6,240 nucleotides of DNA from an uncultured Pseudomonas sp. (GCA_937863915.1 CALMID010000124.1:1-6240), one strand, 5' to 3'; positions 1-6,196 are shown, numbered from the stretch's first letter. Numbers and translations: made by a program. The notes: generated from the letters alone by a model not told the origin.

Positions 1-361
1 ACAGGTTGCCCAGGGAGATGATGTAGTTGCCTTCGTTGTGCATGGTCTTGGGCACAAAGAAGTTCGGGACCTTGACGCCTTTCTCTTCGCTCTTGAGCAG
101 ATAGATGTCGTCGCGCTTAACTTCGGTATTCAGCGGTGCGCCCAGTTCCTTCCAGTTGGGGAACAGTTCGTTCAGGGCGCGGGGCTCAAATACTGCGCCG
201 GAGAGAATGTGGGCGCCGACTTCGGAACCTTTCTCGACCACGCAAACGCTGATCTCTTGACCGGCTTCGGCGGCCTTTTGCTTCAGTCGGCAGGCGGCGG
301 ACAGACCGGAGGGGCCGGCGCCGACGATGACGACGTCGAATTCCATGTATTCGCGTTCCAC
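1..361 (-). CDS. Electron transfer flavoprotein-ubiquinone oxidoreductase (ETF-QO), N-terminal part
   Basis: ETF-QO is a membrane-associated FAD and 4Fe-4S enzyme that moves electrons from reduced ETF to ubiquinone, linking fatty-acid and amino-acid oxidation to respiration. Only the first 120 codons are present; the gene continues past the left edge. Visible is the dinucleotide-binding start DVVIVGAGPSGLSAACRL (about residues 9-26), then the acidic end of the second beta strand in VCVVEKGSEVGAHILSGAV, a pattern typical of ETF-QO. The 4Fe-4S cysteines and quinone-binding part lie outside the window. The GTG at 359-361 is chosen because AGGAG at 369-373 sits 7 nt upstream; the in-frame ATG five codons later (344-346) would be 22 nt away. 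The gene is divergent from etfBA, its electron donor. Identity is nearly certain; the remainder of the gene is inferred. Confidence 0.95.
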   Translation of the reverse strand, partial: MEREYMEFDVVIVGAGPSGLSAACRLKQKAAEAGQEISVCVVEKGSEVGAHILSGAVFEPRALNELFPNWKELGAPLNTEVKRDDIYLLKSEEKGVKVPNFFVPKTMHNEGNYIISLGNL

Positions 362-368
362 AGTCAAT

Positions 369-373
369 CTCCT
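369..373 (-). promoter_or_regulatory. Ribosome binding site that fixes the GTG start of ETF-QO
   Basis: On the minus strand AGGAG is followed by 7 nt and then GTG. This is ideal Shine-Dalgarno spacing and favours GTG over the in-frame ATG 15 nt downstream. Confidence 0.85.
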
Positions 374-436
374 ACTCAAGGCTAATCTGTGCTTTTCTTA
401 GGGTGAGCCCTGGCGTTCCCTAGCCCGAGCCGCAGC

Positions 437-465
437 ATTATATCTATAGGCAAGTCTAGGTCCAA
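437..465 (-). promoter_or_regulatory. Sigma70 promoter for ETF-QO
   Basis: Read on the minus strand, TTGGAC (460-465) is followed by a 17-bp spacer and a perfect TATAAT (437-442). Transcription should begin near 430, giving a leader of about 70 nt. This is the best promoter match in the window. The PsrA-like box at 468-481 ends 2 bp upstream of the -35 hexamer, so a bound regulator would touch RNA polymerase here. The promoter call comes from the sequence; its use is inferred. Confidence 0.82.
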
Positions 466-467
466 TA

Positions 468-481
468 CAAACGTTTGTTTG
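468..481. promoter_or_regulatory. PsrA-like operator
   Basis: The site reads CAAAC, four bases, GTTTG. This fits the consensus recalled for the Pseudomonas TetR-family fatty-acid regulator PsrA, (G/C)AAAC-N2-4-GTTTG/C. A 12-bp perfect palindrome, ACAAACGTTTGT, overlaps it at 467-478. It lies between the two divergent ETF promoters, flanking the -35 of ETF-QO and overlapping the -35 region of etfBA. One site could therefore repress both transcripts until long-chain fatty-acid signals release it. The psrA gene is not in the window, so the regulator is inferred. Confidence 0.68.
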
Positions 482-505
482 AATTTTTTCCGAGGCTGGT
501 AATAT
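479..505 (+). promoter_or_regulatory. Probable extended -10 promoter for etfBA
   Basis: TAATAT at 500-505 is preceded by TG one base upstream (497-498), making an extended -10 element. A partial -35, TTGAAT at 479-484, lies 15 bp upstream, shorter than the usual 17, so the extended -10 probably compensates. The -35 region overlaps the PsrA-like box. Transcription would start near 512 and give a leader of about 172 nt. A further promoter closer to etfB, with TTGACC at 541-546 as its -35, is possible but lacks a good -10. Confidence 0.5.
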
Positions 506-540
506 GCCCGCGCGGACGCTTGCCTGCGGGCGTCTTCGTA

Positions 541-566
541 TTGACCGTAACCCCTGTTACGGTCAA
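541..566. repeat. Perfect 11-bp inverted repeat (operator or RNA hairpin)
   Basis: TTGACCGTAAC (541-551) and its exact reverse complement (556-566) flank a 4-base CCCT centre. The dyad lies in the etfB leader about 120 bp before the start codon. No T-run follows, so it is not a normal terminator. The symmetry and the TTGACC start resemble operators of MerR-family regulators, which often cover the spacer of a promoter. In RNA it would form a very stable stem. Both roles are inference. Confidence 0.75.
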
Positions 567-684
567 GATACGGGCGGTTTTGCGCTCCCTATTTTTTGAG
601 CTCGTCGGTCCCGGCCGACATGCATCACCGGCCAGGTTCGCCTAGGCGACACCCTTATATTCACCGGAGAGTAACGAGGAATCC

Positions 685-1434
685 ATGAAGGTTCTTGTAG
701 CTGTCAAACGAGTGGTCGACTACAACGTCAAGGTTCGCGTCAAGGCGGACAACTCCGGCGTCGACCTCGCCAACGTCAAGATGTCGATGAACCCCTTCTG
801 CGAAATCGCCGTGGAAGAAGCAGTTCGTCTGAAGGAAAAGGGTGTTGCGACTGAGATCGTCGTGGTTTCCATCGGCCCGAACACTGCCCAGGAGCAACTG
901 CGTACCGCACTGGCTCTGGGTGCTGACCGCGCTATCCTGGTTGAGTCGAACGAGGAGCTGAACTCCCTCGCCGTGGCCAAGCTGCTCAAGGCTGTTGTTG
1001 ATAAAGAGCAGCCGCAACTGGTTGTGATGGGCAAGCAAGCCATCGACAGCGACAACAATCAGACTGGTCAGATGCTCGGTGCCCTGACTGGCATGCCGCA
1101 AGGTACTTTCGCCTCCAAGGTGGAAGTCGCTGGCGACAAGGTCAACGTGACCCGTGAAATCGACGGCGGTCTGCAGACTGTTGCCCTGAGCCTGCCGGCA
1201 ATCGTCACCACCGACCTGCGTTTGAACGAGCCGCGCTACGCGTCTCTGCCGAACATCATGAAAGCCAAGAAGAAGCCGCTGGATGTGGTTACCCCGGACG
1301 CTCTGGGTGTTTCCACCGCTTCTTCCGTCAAGACCCTGAAAGTGGAAGCTCCGGCTGCCCGCAGCGCCGGCATCAAGGTCAAGTCCGTGGCTGAACTGGT
1401 CGAGAAACTGAAGAACGAGGCGAAGGTAATCTGA
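685..1434 (+). CDS. etfB: Electron transfer flavoprotein beta subunit
   Basis: EtfB pairs with EtfA in a soluble heterodimer carrying one FAD and one AMP, accepting electrons from acyl-CoA and related dehydrogenases and passing them to ETF-QO. At 249 residues it is full length. The N-terminus [14 protein letters not shown] is the classic beta-subunit start. [10 protein letters not shown] at residues 120-129 is the family nucleotide-binding stretch. [15 protein letters not shown] (about 183-197) is the recognition loop that docks partner dehydrogenases, with its conserved leucine and lysine run. GAGG at 676-679 is the ribosome binding site, 5 nt before the ATG. The stop overlaps the etfA start by one base (TGATG), indicating coupled translation. 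Codons are strongly biased, as expected for a highly expressed gene. A long reverse-strand open frame through the gene is a composition shadow. Confidence 0.98.
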   Translation: MKVLVAVKRVVDYNVKVRVKADNSGVDLANVKMSMNPFCEIAVEEAVRLKEKGVATEIVVVSIGPNTAQEQLRTALALGADRAILVESNEELNSLAVAKLLKAVVDKEQPQLVVMGKQAIDSDNNQTGQMLGALTGMPQGTFASKVEVAGDKVNVTREIDGGLQTVALSLPAIVTTDLRLNEPRYASLPNIMKAKKKPLDVVTPDALGVSTASSVKTLKVEAPAARSAGIKVKSVAELVEKLKNEAKVI

Positions 1435-2363
1435 TGGCTATCCTGGTTGTTGCTGAACACAATAACGCTACCCTGGGCGCTGCCACCCTCAACACCGTGA
1501 CCGCTGCCCAGAAAATCGGTGGAGACATCCACGTTCTGGTAGCTGGTGCTGGTTGCGGTGCAGTTGCCGAAGCTGCTGCCAAGGTAGCTGGCGTATCCAA
1601 GGTGCTGGTTGCTGACAATGCTGCCTACGCCAATCAACTGCCGGAGAACGTTGCTCCGCTGATCGCCGAACTGGGCAAGGGCTACAGCCACGTGCTGGCT
1701 GCTGCCACCACCAATGGCAAAAACTTCCTGCCGCGCGTTGCCGCGCTGCTGGACGTTGATCAGATCTCCGAAATCATTGCCGTTGAAAGCGCTGACACCT
1801 TCAAGCGTCCGATCTATGCCGGTAACGCCATTGCTACCGTGCAGTCCTCGGCCGCGGTCAAGGTCATCACCGTACGTGGCACCGGCTTTGACGCCGCTGC
1901 TGCCGAAGGTGGTTCGGCTGCCGTTGAGCAGGTTTCCGGTGCTGGCGATGCCGGCAAGTCGGCTTTCGTTGGCGAAGAGCTGGCCAAATCCGATCGTCCG
2001 GAACTGACTGCTGCCAAGATCGTCGTTTCCGGCGGCCGTGGCATGCAGAACGGTGACAACTTCAAGCTGCTGTACAGCCTGGCCGACAAGCTCGGTGCTG
2101 CTGTTGGTGCTTCCCGCGCCGCTGTCGACGCCGGTTTCGTACCGAACGACATGCAGGTTGGTCAGACCGGTAAGATCGTTGCTCCGCAGCTCTATGTAGC
2201 GGTGGGCATCTCTGGTGCCATCCAGCACCTGGCCGGTATGAAGGACTCCAAGGTCATCGTCGCCATCAACAAGGACGAAGAAGCCCCGATCTTCCAGGTG
2301 GCTGACTACGGCCTGGTGGCTGACCTGTTCGAAGCCGTACCGGAGCTGGAAACCCTGGTCTGA
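1434..2363 (+). CDS. etfA: Electron transfer flavoprotein alpha subunit
   Basis: EtfA is the FAD-binding partner of EtfB. The 309 residues are full length. The N-terminal domain (about 1-185) is the alpha/beta ETF domain. The C-terminal domain has the FAD signatures SGGRGM (199-204), [15 protein letters not shown] (from 225), [11 protein letters not shown] (241-251) and SGAIQH (260-265), then [16 protein letters not shown] from 278. The last block belongs to the diagnostic ETF alpha C-terminal signature. The ATG overlaps the etfB stop, and GAAGG inside the end of etfB lies 7 nt upstream as a ribosome binding site. Alanine- and valine-rich stretches use GCT and GTT heavily, a sign of high expression. 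A strong terminator starts about 20 bp after the stop, so etfBA is a two-gene unit. Nothing is truncated or missing. Confidence 0.98.
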   Translation: MAILVVAEHNNATLGAATLNTVTAAQKIGGDIHVLVAGAGCGAVAEAAAKVAGVSKVLVADNAAYANQLPENVAPLIAELGKGYSHVLAAATTNGKNFLPRVAALLDVDQISEIIAVESADTFKRPIYAGNAIATVQSSAAVKVITVRGTGFDAAAAEGGSAAVEQVSGAGDAGKSAFVGEELAKSDRPELTAAKIVVSGGRGMQNGDNFKLLYSLADKLGAAVGASRAAVDAGFVPNDMQVGQTGKIVAPQLYVAVGISGAIQHLAGMKDSKVIVAINKDEEAPIFQVADYGLVADLFEAVPELETLV

Positions 2364-2382
2364 TCCAGCGTTTCCGTTCCAG

Positions 2383-2413
2383 CAAAAAGCCCGCTCTCTG
2401 AGCGGGCTTTTTG
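2383..2413. terminator. Two-way rho-independent terminator between etfA and the dioxygenase gene
   Basis: A perfect 14-bp stem (2383-2396 with 2400-2413) has a 3-nt TCT loop. Its GC core GCCCGCTC/GAGCGGGC is flanked by five A on the left and five T, then G and four T, on the right. It can end etfBA transcripts on the plus strand and, through the A tract, the convergent dioxygenase transcript on the minus strand. Confidence 0.92.
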
Positions 2414-2422
2414 TTTTCGGTG

Positions 2423-3190
2423 CTAATCGAAGCGCAGGATATCCATGGCCAGGGCCCCATAGCTGAAACCCTGATGCACGGGTTGCATGGCATCGCCCGC
2501 GCCGTAGGCGAAGAACAGTGGTAGCAGGTGTTCGTCGGTAGGATGGTTGCGCACGGCGTGCGGCGCCAGGCGACGATAGTCATTTAGTGCCTCGCTATCA
2601 TTGTTCTCGATCCGCGCTAGCAGCCATTGGCAGAAGCTGACGGCCCAGTCGGCCGCGTAATCATTTCCGGCTTGCCAGTTCAGTTCGGCCAGATTGTGGG
2701 TCAGGCTACCTGAGCCAATCAGCAAGACACCCTTTGAGCGCAGGTCTTTGAGAATCTGTCCGAGTCCGATCAGCCACTCCGGTGTGGCTGAATAAGGCAG
2801 CGATAACTGCAGGACAGGAATATCCGCCTGTGGGTACATCAGCAGCATGGGCACCCAGGCGCCATGATCGCGCGGCTGCTGCGCATTGAGCTGAGTGGGG
2901 AAGCCCGCGCTGTTGAGTTGTTCGGCGATTGCACTGGCTTGCTCTGGGGCACCCGGCGCCGGGTAGCGCAGTTGGTAGAGGGGCTGGGGAAAACCATAAA
3001 AGTCATGCCAGGTGTCGGGCTGTGCGGCGCTGCTGATTTGCAATACCTGGCTCTGCCAGTGCGCCGATACGATCAGGATCAGCTCTGGGCGTGGCAGACT
3101 GTCTGCGAGTTGGCGCAGTGCCGGACCAGTGGCTTCGGGTTGCAGTGCAAGCAGCGGTGCACCGTGGGAAATGAACAGGCTGGGTAGCAT
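2423..3190 (-). CDS. ygiD: Class III extradiol ring-cleavage dioxygenase, DODA/YgiD type
   Basis: This 255-residue protein is a full-length member of the family of plant DOPA 4,5-dioxygenase and E. coli YgiD: cytoplasmic metal enzymes that open catechol rings with O2. Family motifs appear in order: LFISHGAP (5-12, His9), SAHWQ (42-46, His44), HDFYGFP (62-68), YPAPG (76-80), DHGAWVPMLLMYP (108-120, His109), GSGSLTHNL (159-167, His165) and DEHLLPLFFAYGA (219-231, His221). His9, His44 and His221 are the likely metal ligands by family analogy. The start is supported by AAGGAG at 3197-3202, 6 nt upstream. It stands alone, divergent from tpm and convergent with etfBA. The physiological substrate in Pseudomonas is unknown to me; DOPA activity should not be assumed from the family name. 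Confidence 0.92.
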   Translation of the reverse strand: MLPSLFISHGAPLLALQPEATGPALRQLADSLPRPELILIVSAHWQSQVLQISSAAQPDTWHDFYGFPQPLYQLRYPAPGAPEQASAIAEQLNSAGFPTQLNAQQPRDHGAWVPMLLMYPQADIPVLQLSLPYSATPEWLIGLGQILKDLRSKGVLLIGSGSLTHNLAELNWQAGNDYAADWAVSFCQWLLARIENNDSEALNDYRRLAPHAVRNHPTDEHLLPLFFAYGAGDAMQPVHQGFSYGALAMDILRFD

Positions 3191-3270
3191 GATGGGCTCC
3201 TTGGCAGTGATGCTATTGTCGCCCCAGGTTGTATCGTTTGAATAACGGCATTTTTGCCTTGAATTTATCG

Positions 3271-3276
3271 TCTAAT
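3271..3276 (+). promoter_or_regulatory. Possible -10 element for tpm
   Basis: TCTAAT matches TATAAT at five of six positions and lies about 43 bp before the TTG start. There is no good -35 at 16-18 bp, so the call is weak. The short AT-rich gap 3191-3318 must serve both divergent genes. On the minus strand TTCAAA (3238-3243) and GACAAT (3216-3221), 16 bp apart, are an equally tentative promoter for the dioxygenase gene. Confidence 0.28.
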
Positions 3277-3306
3277 TCGATGTTTTTGACTGACAGATTG
3301 CTCTGA

Positions 3307-3312
3307 GGGAGG
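3307..3312 (+). promoter_or_regulatory. Ribosome binding site that fixes the TTG start of tpm
   Basis: GGGAGG is followed by six bases and then TTG at 3319. An in-frame TGA at 3304-3306 rules out an earlier start, and no ATG or GTG start lies between, so TTG is the only start that keeps the conserved N-terminus. Confidence 0.85.
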
Positions 3313-3318
3313 TGGCTG

Positions 3319-3975
3319 TTGCACGAGGACTTCTGGCAGGCGCGCTGGGCGCGCGATGAAATCGGTTTTCACCTGGATGAGGTGAATCCCTATCTGCTGC
3401 GCTACTGGTCACAGTTGTCGGCGCAGCCTGGCGAGCGGGTATTGGTGCCGTTGTGTGGCAAGACTCTCGATCTGCGCTGGCTGGCGGCCCAGGGGCTGCA
3501 GGTGCTGGGCGTTGAGCTGTCACGCAAGGCGATTGAAGATTTTTTTGCAGAGCAGGGATTGCAACCGCAGATTGAAGAGCAGGGTGCGTTCGTGCGTTTT
3601 CGTGCGGAGGCCATTGAACTCTGGTGTGGCGACTTCTTTGCCCTGACTGCCGCCGATGTGGAGCAATGCCATCTGTTCTACGATCGGGCGGCACTGATCG
3701 CTCTGCCGCTGGAAATGCGTCAGCGCTATGCGGCCCATTTGCAGGCGATTCTGCCGCAGGTCTGTCGTGGCCTGCTGGTGACGCTGGATTATCCGCAGGA
3801 GCAGATGAATGGGCCGCCCTTTGCGGTACCTGCTGAACAAGTGCAGGCGTTTTACGCCGAAGGTTGGGATGCGCGCCTGCTGGCGAAAGAGGATGTGTTG
3901 GGGGAGAACTGGAGATTTCTCCAGCGCGGGCTGACGCGACTGGAAGAGTCGGTGTTCAGCGTGCGCCGCAGATAA
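3319..3975 (+). CDS. tpm: Thiopurine S-methyltransferase (TPMT)
   Basis: This cytoplasmic SAM-dependent enzyme methylates thiopurines and, in Pseudomonas relatives, selenium and tellurium oxyanions, giving volatile methylated products and some tellurite tolerance. The 218 residues match the bacterial family length. The N-terminus has [15 protein letters not shown] (4-18) and EVNPYL (21-26). The SAM-binding core is [19 protein letters not shown] (41-59) followed by VLGVELS (62-68). LWCGDFFAL (101-109) and [10 protein letters not shown] (121-130) are further family blocks, and LDY with the downstream GPPF motif completes the pattern. Translation starts at TTG, supported by GGGAGG 6 nt upstream. 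It is monocistronic: divergent from the dioxygenase gene and closed by a terminator 2 bp after its stop. No key residue appears lost. Confidence 0.95.
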   Translation: MHEDFWQARWARDEIGFHLDEVNPYLLRYWSQLSAQPGERVLVPLCGKTLDLRWLAAQGLQVLGVELSRKAIEDFFAEQGLQPQIEEQGAFVRFRAEAIELWCGDFFALTAADVEQCHLFYDRAALIALPLEMRQRYAAHLQAILPQVCRGLLVTLDYPQEQMNGPPFAVPAEQVQAFYAEGWDARLLAKEDVLGENWRFLQRGLTRLEESVFSVRRR

Positions 3976-3977
3976 CG

Positions 3978-4002
3978 AAAAGCCGCCTTAAAGGCGGCTT
4001 TT
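3978..4002. terminator. Two-way rho-independent terminator between tpm and htpX
   Basis: AAAAGCCGCC (3978-3987) pairs exactly with GGCGGCTTTT (3993-4002) around a TTAAA loop. The stem begins 2 bp after the tpm stop, and the htpX stop is 17 bp beyond on the other strand. The A and T tracts on either side let it serve both convergent genes. Confidence 0.9.
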
Positions 4003-4019
4003 GCTTGTTACCAGCTGGC

Positions 4020-4892
4020 TTATGCGAGGCGACGCAGCGCTTCGATACGGTCTTCCAGCGGCGGGTGGGTCATCAGCAGGCCGGCCAGGCCATTCTTCAG
4101 GCCACCATTGATACCGAAGGCGGTCATGCTGCTGGGCATATTTACCGGTACGCCTTGCTCGGCGCGCAGGCGTTGCAGGGCGCCGATCATCGAGGCGGTG
4201 CTGGCCAAGCGGGCGCCGGCCTCGTCAGCCTTGAATTCGCGCTTACGCGAGAACCACATGACGATGATGCTGGCCAGGATGCCCAGTACCAGCTCGGCGA
4301 AAATGGTCGCGACGAAATAGCCGATGCCTGGACCTTCCTCGTTCTTCAGGATGACCTTGTCGACGAAGTTGCCGAAGATGCGCGCGAAGAACATGACGAA
4401 GGTGTTCACCACGCCCTGAATCAGGGCCAGGGTGACCATGTCGCCATTGGCTACGTGGCCGATTTCGTGGGCCAGCACGGCTTTCACTTCGTCGGGCGAG
4501 AAGCGCTCTAGCAGGCCCTGGCTGACGGCGACCAAGGCATCGTTCTTGTTCCAGCCGGTGGCGAAGGCGTTGGCCTCGTAGGCGGGGAAGATACCCACTT
4601 CAGGCATCTTGATGCCGGCGTCGCGCGCTAGCTCCTCGACAGTCTGCAGCAGCCATTGTTCGTGGCGGGTGCGGGGCTGGCTGATGATTTCGGTGCCGGT
4701 GCTCATCTTCGCCATCCACTTGGAGATGAACAGCGAAATCAGCGAGCCGGCAAAGCCGAACACGGCGCAGTAAACCAGCAGGCTGCCGTAGTTCTGGCCG
4801 GTGAACCGATCAACGCCGAGTAGCTTGAGCGTGAGACTGGCGATCAACAAAACCGCCAGGTTGGTGCCGATGAACAGGGCGATGCGCATCAT
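4020..4892 (-). CDS. htpX: Protease HtpX, inner-membrane zinc metalloprotease
   Basis: HtpX (peptidase family M48) degrades misfolded membrane proteins alongside FtsH. The 290 residues are full length. Hydrophobic segments lie near residues 4-25 and 36-57 at the N-terminus, and near 152-174 and 190-213 after the active site. The zinc motif HEIGH is at 142-146, with catalytic Glu143. The third zinc ligand is expected at Glu219 in [12 protein letters not shown]. The end [11 protein letters not shown] is also typical of the family. The start is two adjacent ATG codons; AGGAG at 4905-4909 lies 12 nt before the first, a little long. A sigma32-like promoter precedes the gene, consistent with the heat-shock induction known for E. 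coli htpX. It converges on tpm. Confidence 0.97.
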   Translation of the reverse strand: MMRIALFIGTNLAVLLIASLTLKLLGVDRFTGQNYGSLLVYCAVFGFAGSLISLFISKWMAKMSTGTEIISQPRTRHEQWLLQTVEELARDAGIKMPEVGIFPAYEANAFATGWNKNDALVAVSQGLLERFSPDEVKAVLAHEIGHVANGDMVTLALIQGVVNTFVMFFARIFGNFVDKVILKNEEGPGIGYFVATIFAELVLGILASIIVMWFSRKREFKADEAGARLASTASMIGALQRLRAEQGVPVNMPSSMTAFGINGGLKNGLAGLLMTHPPLEDRIEALRRLA

Positions 4893-4943
4893 GGTTGGGT
4901 CGAGCTCCTAACTGCAGAAAACGGAATAGTCATGGGCGTGTAT

Positions 4944-4971
4944 ATAAGGGCGGCAACGCCAGCGCTTCAAG
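4944..4971 (-). promoter_or_regulatory. Sigma32-like heat-shock promoter for htpX
   Basis: On the minus strand CTTGAAG (4965-4971) is followed by 13 bp and GCCCTTAT (4944-4951). The recalled sigma32 consensus is CTTGAAA, 13-14 bp, CCCCATNT, so six of seven bases match at -35 and five of seven defined bases at -10. A sigma70 reading of the same DNA, TTGAAG with TTATAT 17 bp away, is also possible, so basal and heat-induced starts may overlap. Transcription would begin near 4937, about 45 nt before htpX. The -35 falls 11 bp after the upstream gene's stop. Confidence 0.68.
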
Positions 4972-4982
4972 CGCAGACTATT

Positions 4983-5429
4983 TCAAGCTATGTCGCTGGC
5001 GGGGCTGCGCTGATCCAGTACCAGGCGGGTCAGGCGTGCGACCTGTTCGCTGTCGCGATTGTGCAGGGCCTGACGCAGCTGGTGTGCGAGAGTGCCCTGC
5101 TGGCGGCGAATGCTTGGCGTAAGGCTGGCGTCACTGACCAGGGTAGGGATGAAGCGGGTCAGGCGGACAAAGCCTTTTTCGGTCAGGGTGGCCTGATCCA
5201 GGGCTTCGTAATGAATGGTGCTCTCGTAGCGCAGATAACCTTCATCGGCCAGCCAGAGCAGGGCGCCCAGGCAGCTCTGATGGCGCTTGCTGGGCAGGCC
5301 GAACTCGTCAGGCTCCTCGCGGCCGATCAGGTCCTCGATGTACAACGCTACCTTGCGCGGGAAGGCCAGGTACAGGTTGAGCAGCCCAGCCGCGCAATCG
5401 TGGTAGAAGTCATCAATCTGCAGGTCCAT
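4983..5429 (-). CDS. Uncharacterised 148-residue protein, possibly winged-helix-like
   Basis: I do not recognise a characterised family. The protein is soluble-looking, with no signal peptide or membrane segment. The N-terminal part (about 1-45) is helical and aromatic, starting MDLQIDDFYHDCAAGLLNLY. Residues about 50-95 read like a winged helix: a helix LGALLWLADEGYL, a strand pair around RYESTIHYEAL, then LTEKGFVRLTR. The rest is a charged helix and a polar tail. The ATG at 5427-5429 begins 11 bp after the dehydrogenase stop. A longer in-frame ATG at 5505-5507 would add 26 low-complexity residues overlapping that gene, without a ribosome binding site. The chosen ATG also lacks a clear one, so translation may be coupled to the dehydrogenase gene. 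Regulator or accessory roles are only guesses. Confidence 0.8.
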   Translation of the reverse strand: MDLQIDDFYHDCAAGLLNLYLAFPRKVALYIEDLIGREEPDEFGLPSKRHQSCLGALLWLADEGYLRYESTIHYEALDQATLTEKGFVRLTRFIPTLVSDASLTPSIRRQQGTLAHQLRQALHNRDSEQVARLTRLVLDQRSPASDIA

Positions 5430-5440
5430 CGCGGCAGTAC

Positions 5441-6184
5441 TCAAAAACGGGCCAGCCAGGCGCTGGGCAGATAGGGCAGCAGGCGTCCGAGCAGAGCCCA
5501 GGGCCATCCGGGGACATAGGCGCTGCGGCTGCGGCGATCGATATGCCTGGCAATCAGCTGGGCACCGCGCTCGACGCTTATCAGGAAGGGGCGCTTGGCC
5601 ATGTCTTCGTTCAGCGGCGTATCGATGAAGCCTGGTAGCAGCAGGGTGGTGTCGATCGGCTTGCCGTGGAATTCGGCGGCCAGCGATTCCATGTAGGCGA
5701 TCAGTCCGGCCTTGCTCGCCGAATAGCCCAGGCTACGCGGCAGGCCGCGCTTGCCGGCCACCGAGGCAATCCCGACCAGATGGCCGTGGCCCTGCTGGCG
5801 GAACAGCACGGCGGCGGCCTCCAGGCAGGCGATGGCACCCAGCAGATTGGTTTCCAGGGTCAGGCGAATGCGTTCGAAATGCCCGCCGCCCGCTTTGCCG
5901 GCGAGGGCGATACCGGCATTGGCAATGACGCCGTCGAGGCCGCCGAGGGCATTGGCAGCCAGGCCGACGACATCGGCGCAGGCAGCGTAGTCGGTGACGT
6001 CCAGCGGCAGAACTACAACCTTGCGGCCATGGCGTGACTGCAGTTCGCTGGCCAATGCCTGCAGGCTCTCGGTACGGCGCGCGGCCAGAGCCAGGTCATA
6101 GCCCTGGCTGGCCAGCTCGCGAGCCAGTTGTGCGCCGATGCCCGAGCTGGCGCCCGTCAGCAGGTAACGCTTGGCCCTGTCCAT
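5441..6184 (-). CDS. Short-chain dehydrogenase/reductase (SDR)
   Basis: A classical SDR of 247 residues, an NAD(P)-dependent oxidoreductase with a Rossmann fold. Visible are the cofactor loop TGASSGIG (10-17), AARR (34-37), whose arginines suggest NADPH preference, Asp62 for the adenine ring, and NAG (89-91). The catalytic tetrad is Asn113, Ser141, Tyr154 and Lys158, the last two within YSASK. PGFIDTPL (about residues 185-192) matches the usual PG motif after the active site. The C-terminal 20 residues are hydrophobic with tryptophans and prolines (PYLPSAWLARF), perhaps for membrane contact or dimer packing. AGAGG-like spacing is good: AGAGG at 6193-6197 lies 8 nt before the ATG. It starts 12 bp after the upstream gene and is followed 11 bp later by the small protein gene, so the three are probably cotranscribed. 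The substrate cannot be told from sequence. Confidence 0.93.
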   Translation of the reverse strand: MDRAKRYLLTGASSGIGAQLARELASQGYDLALAARRTESLQALASELQSRHGRKVVVLPLDVTDYAACADVVGLAANALGGLDGVIANAGIALAGKAGGGHFERIRLTLETNLLGAIACLEAAAVLFRQQGHGHLVGIASVAGKRGLPRSLGYSASKAGLIAYMESLAAEFHGKPIDTTLLLPGFIDTPLNEDMAKRPFLISVERGAQLIARHIDRRSRSAYVPGWPWALLGRLLPYLPSAWLARF

Positions 6185-6196
6185 GGCGGCGGCCTC

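Larger units (their letters stand above)
362..684. promoter_or_regulatory. Divergent control region between ETF-QO and etfBA
   Basis: This 323-bp gap has no convincing protein gene. It holds outward promoters for both ETF transcripts, a PsrA-like operator between them, and a perfect 26-bp inverted repeat further toward etfB. Two small dyads follow: GTCGG/CCGAC at 604-619 with a 6-nt loop, and the self-complementary TCGCCTAGGCGA at 638-649. The inferred etfB leader is about 170 nt, long enough for extra control. The individual sites are listed separately. Confidence 0.8.

Noticed and set aside
541..597. Inverted repeat plus T-run at 591-597 as an attenuator terminator
   Set aside because: About 25 bases separate the stem from the T-run, so it lacks the geometry of an intrinsic terminator.
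504..599. ATG frame of 31 codons in the ETF gap
   Set aside because: Its ATG lies within the proposed -10 element, so the etfBA transcript would not contain the start.
1236..2228. Long open frame of 330 codons on the minus strand opposite etfA and the end of etfB
   Set aside because: It lies antisense to two certain, highly conserved genes with biased codons, which often leave the opposite frame open. Its product has low-complexity Gly/Ser/Thr runs and matches no family I know.
3864..4511. Plus-strand open frame of 215 codons across the end of tpm, the terminator and htpX
   Set aside because: It crosses a strong terminator and lies antisense to the HtpX catalytic domain. The product (runs of [12 protein letters not shown]) is typical of a shadow frame.
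4932..5474. Plus-strand open frame of 180 codons opposite the small protein gene
   Set aside because: The minus-strand frame has a better protein composition and operon spacing. The plus frame begins inside the htpX promoter region and has no ribosome binding site, although with an uncharacterised gene opposite it is the least certain rejection.
5430..5507. N-terminal extension of the small protein to the ATG at 5505-5507
   Set aside because: It would overlap the SDR gene by over 60 bp, has no ribosome binding site, and its residues look like an off-frame reading of the SDR C-terminus.
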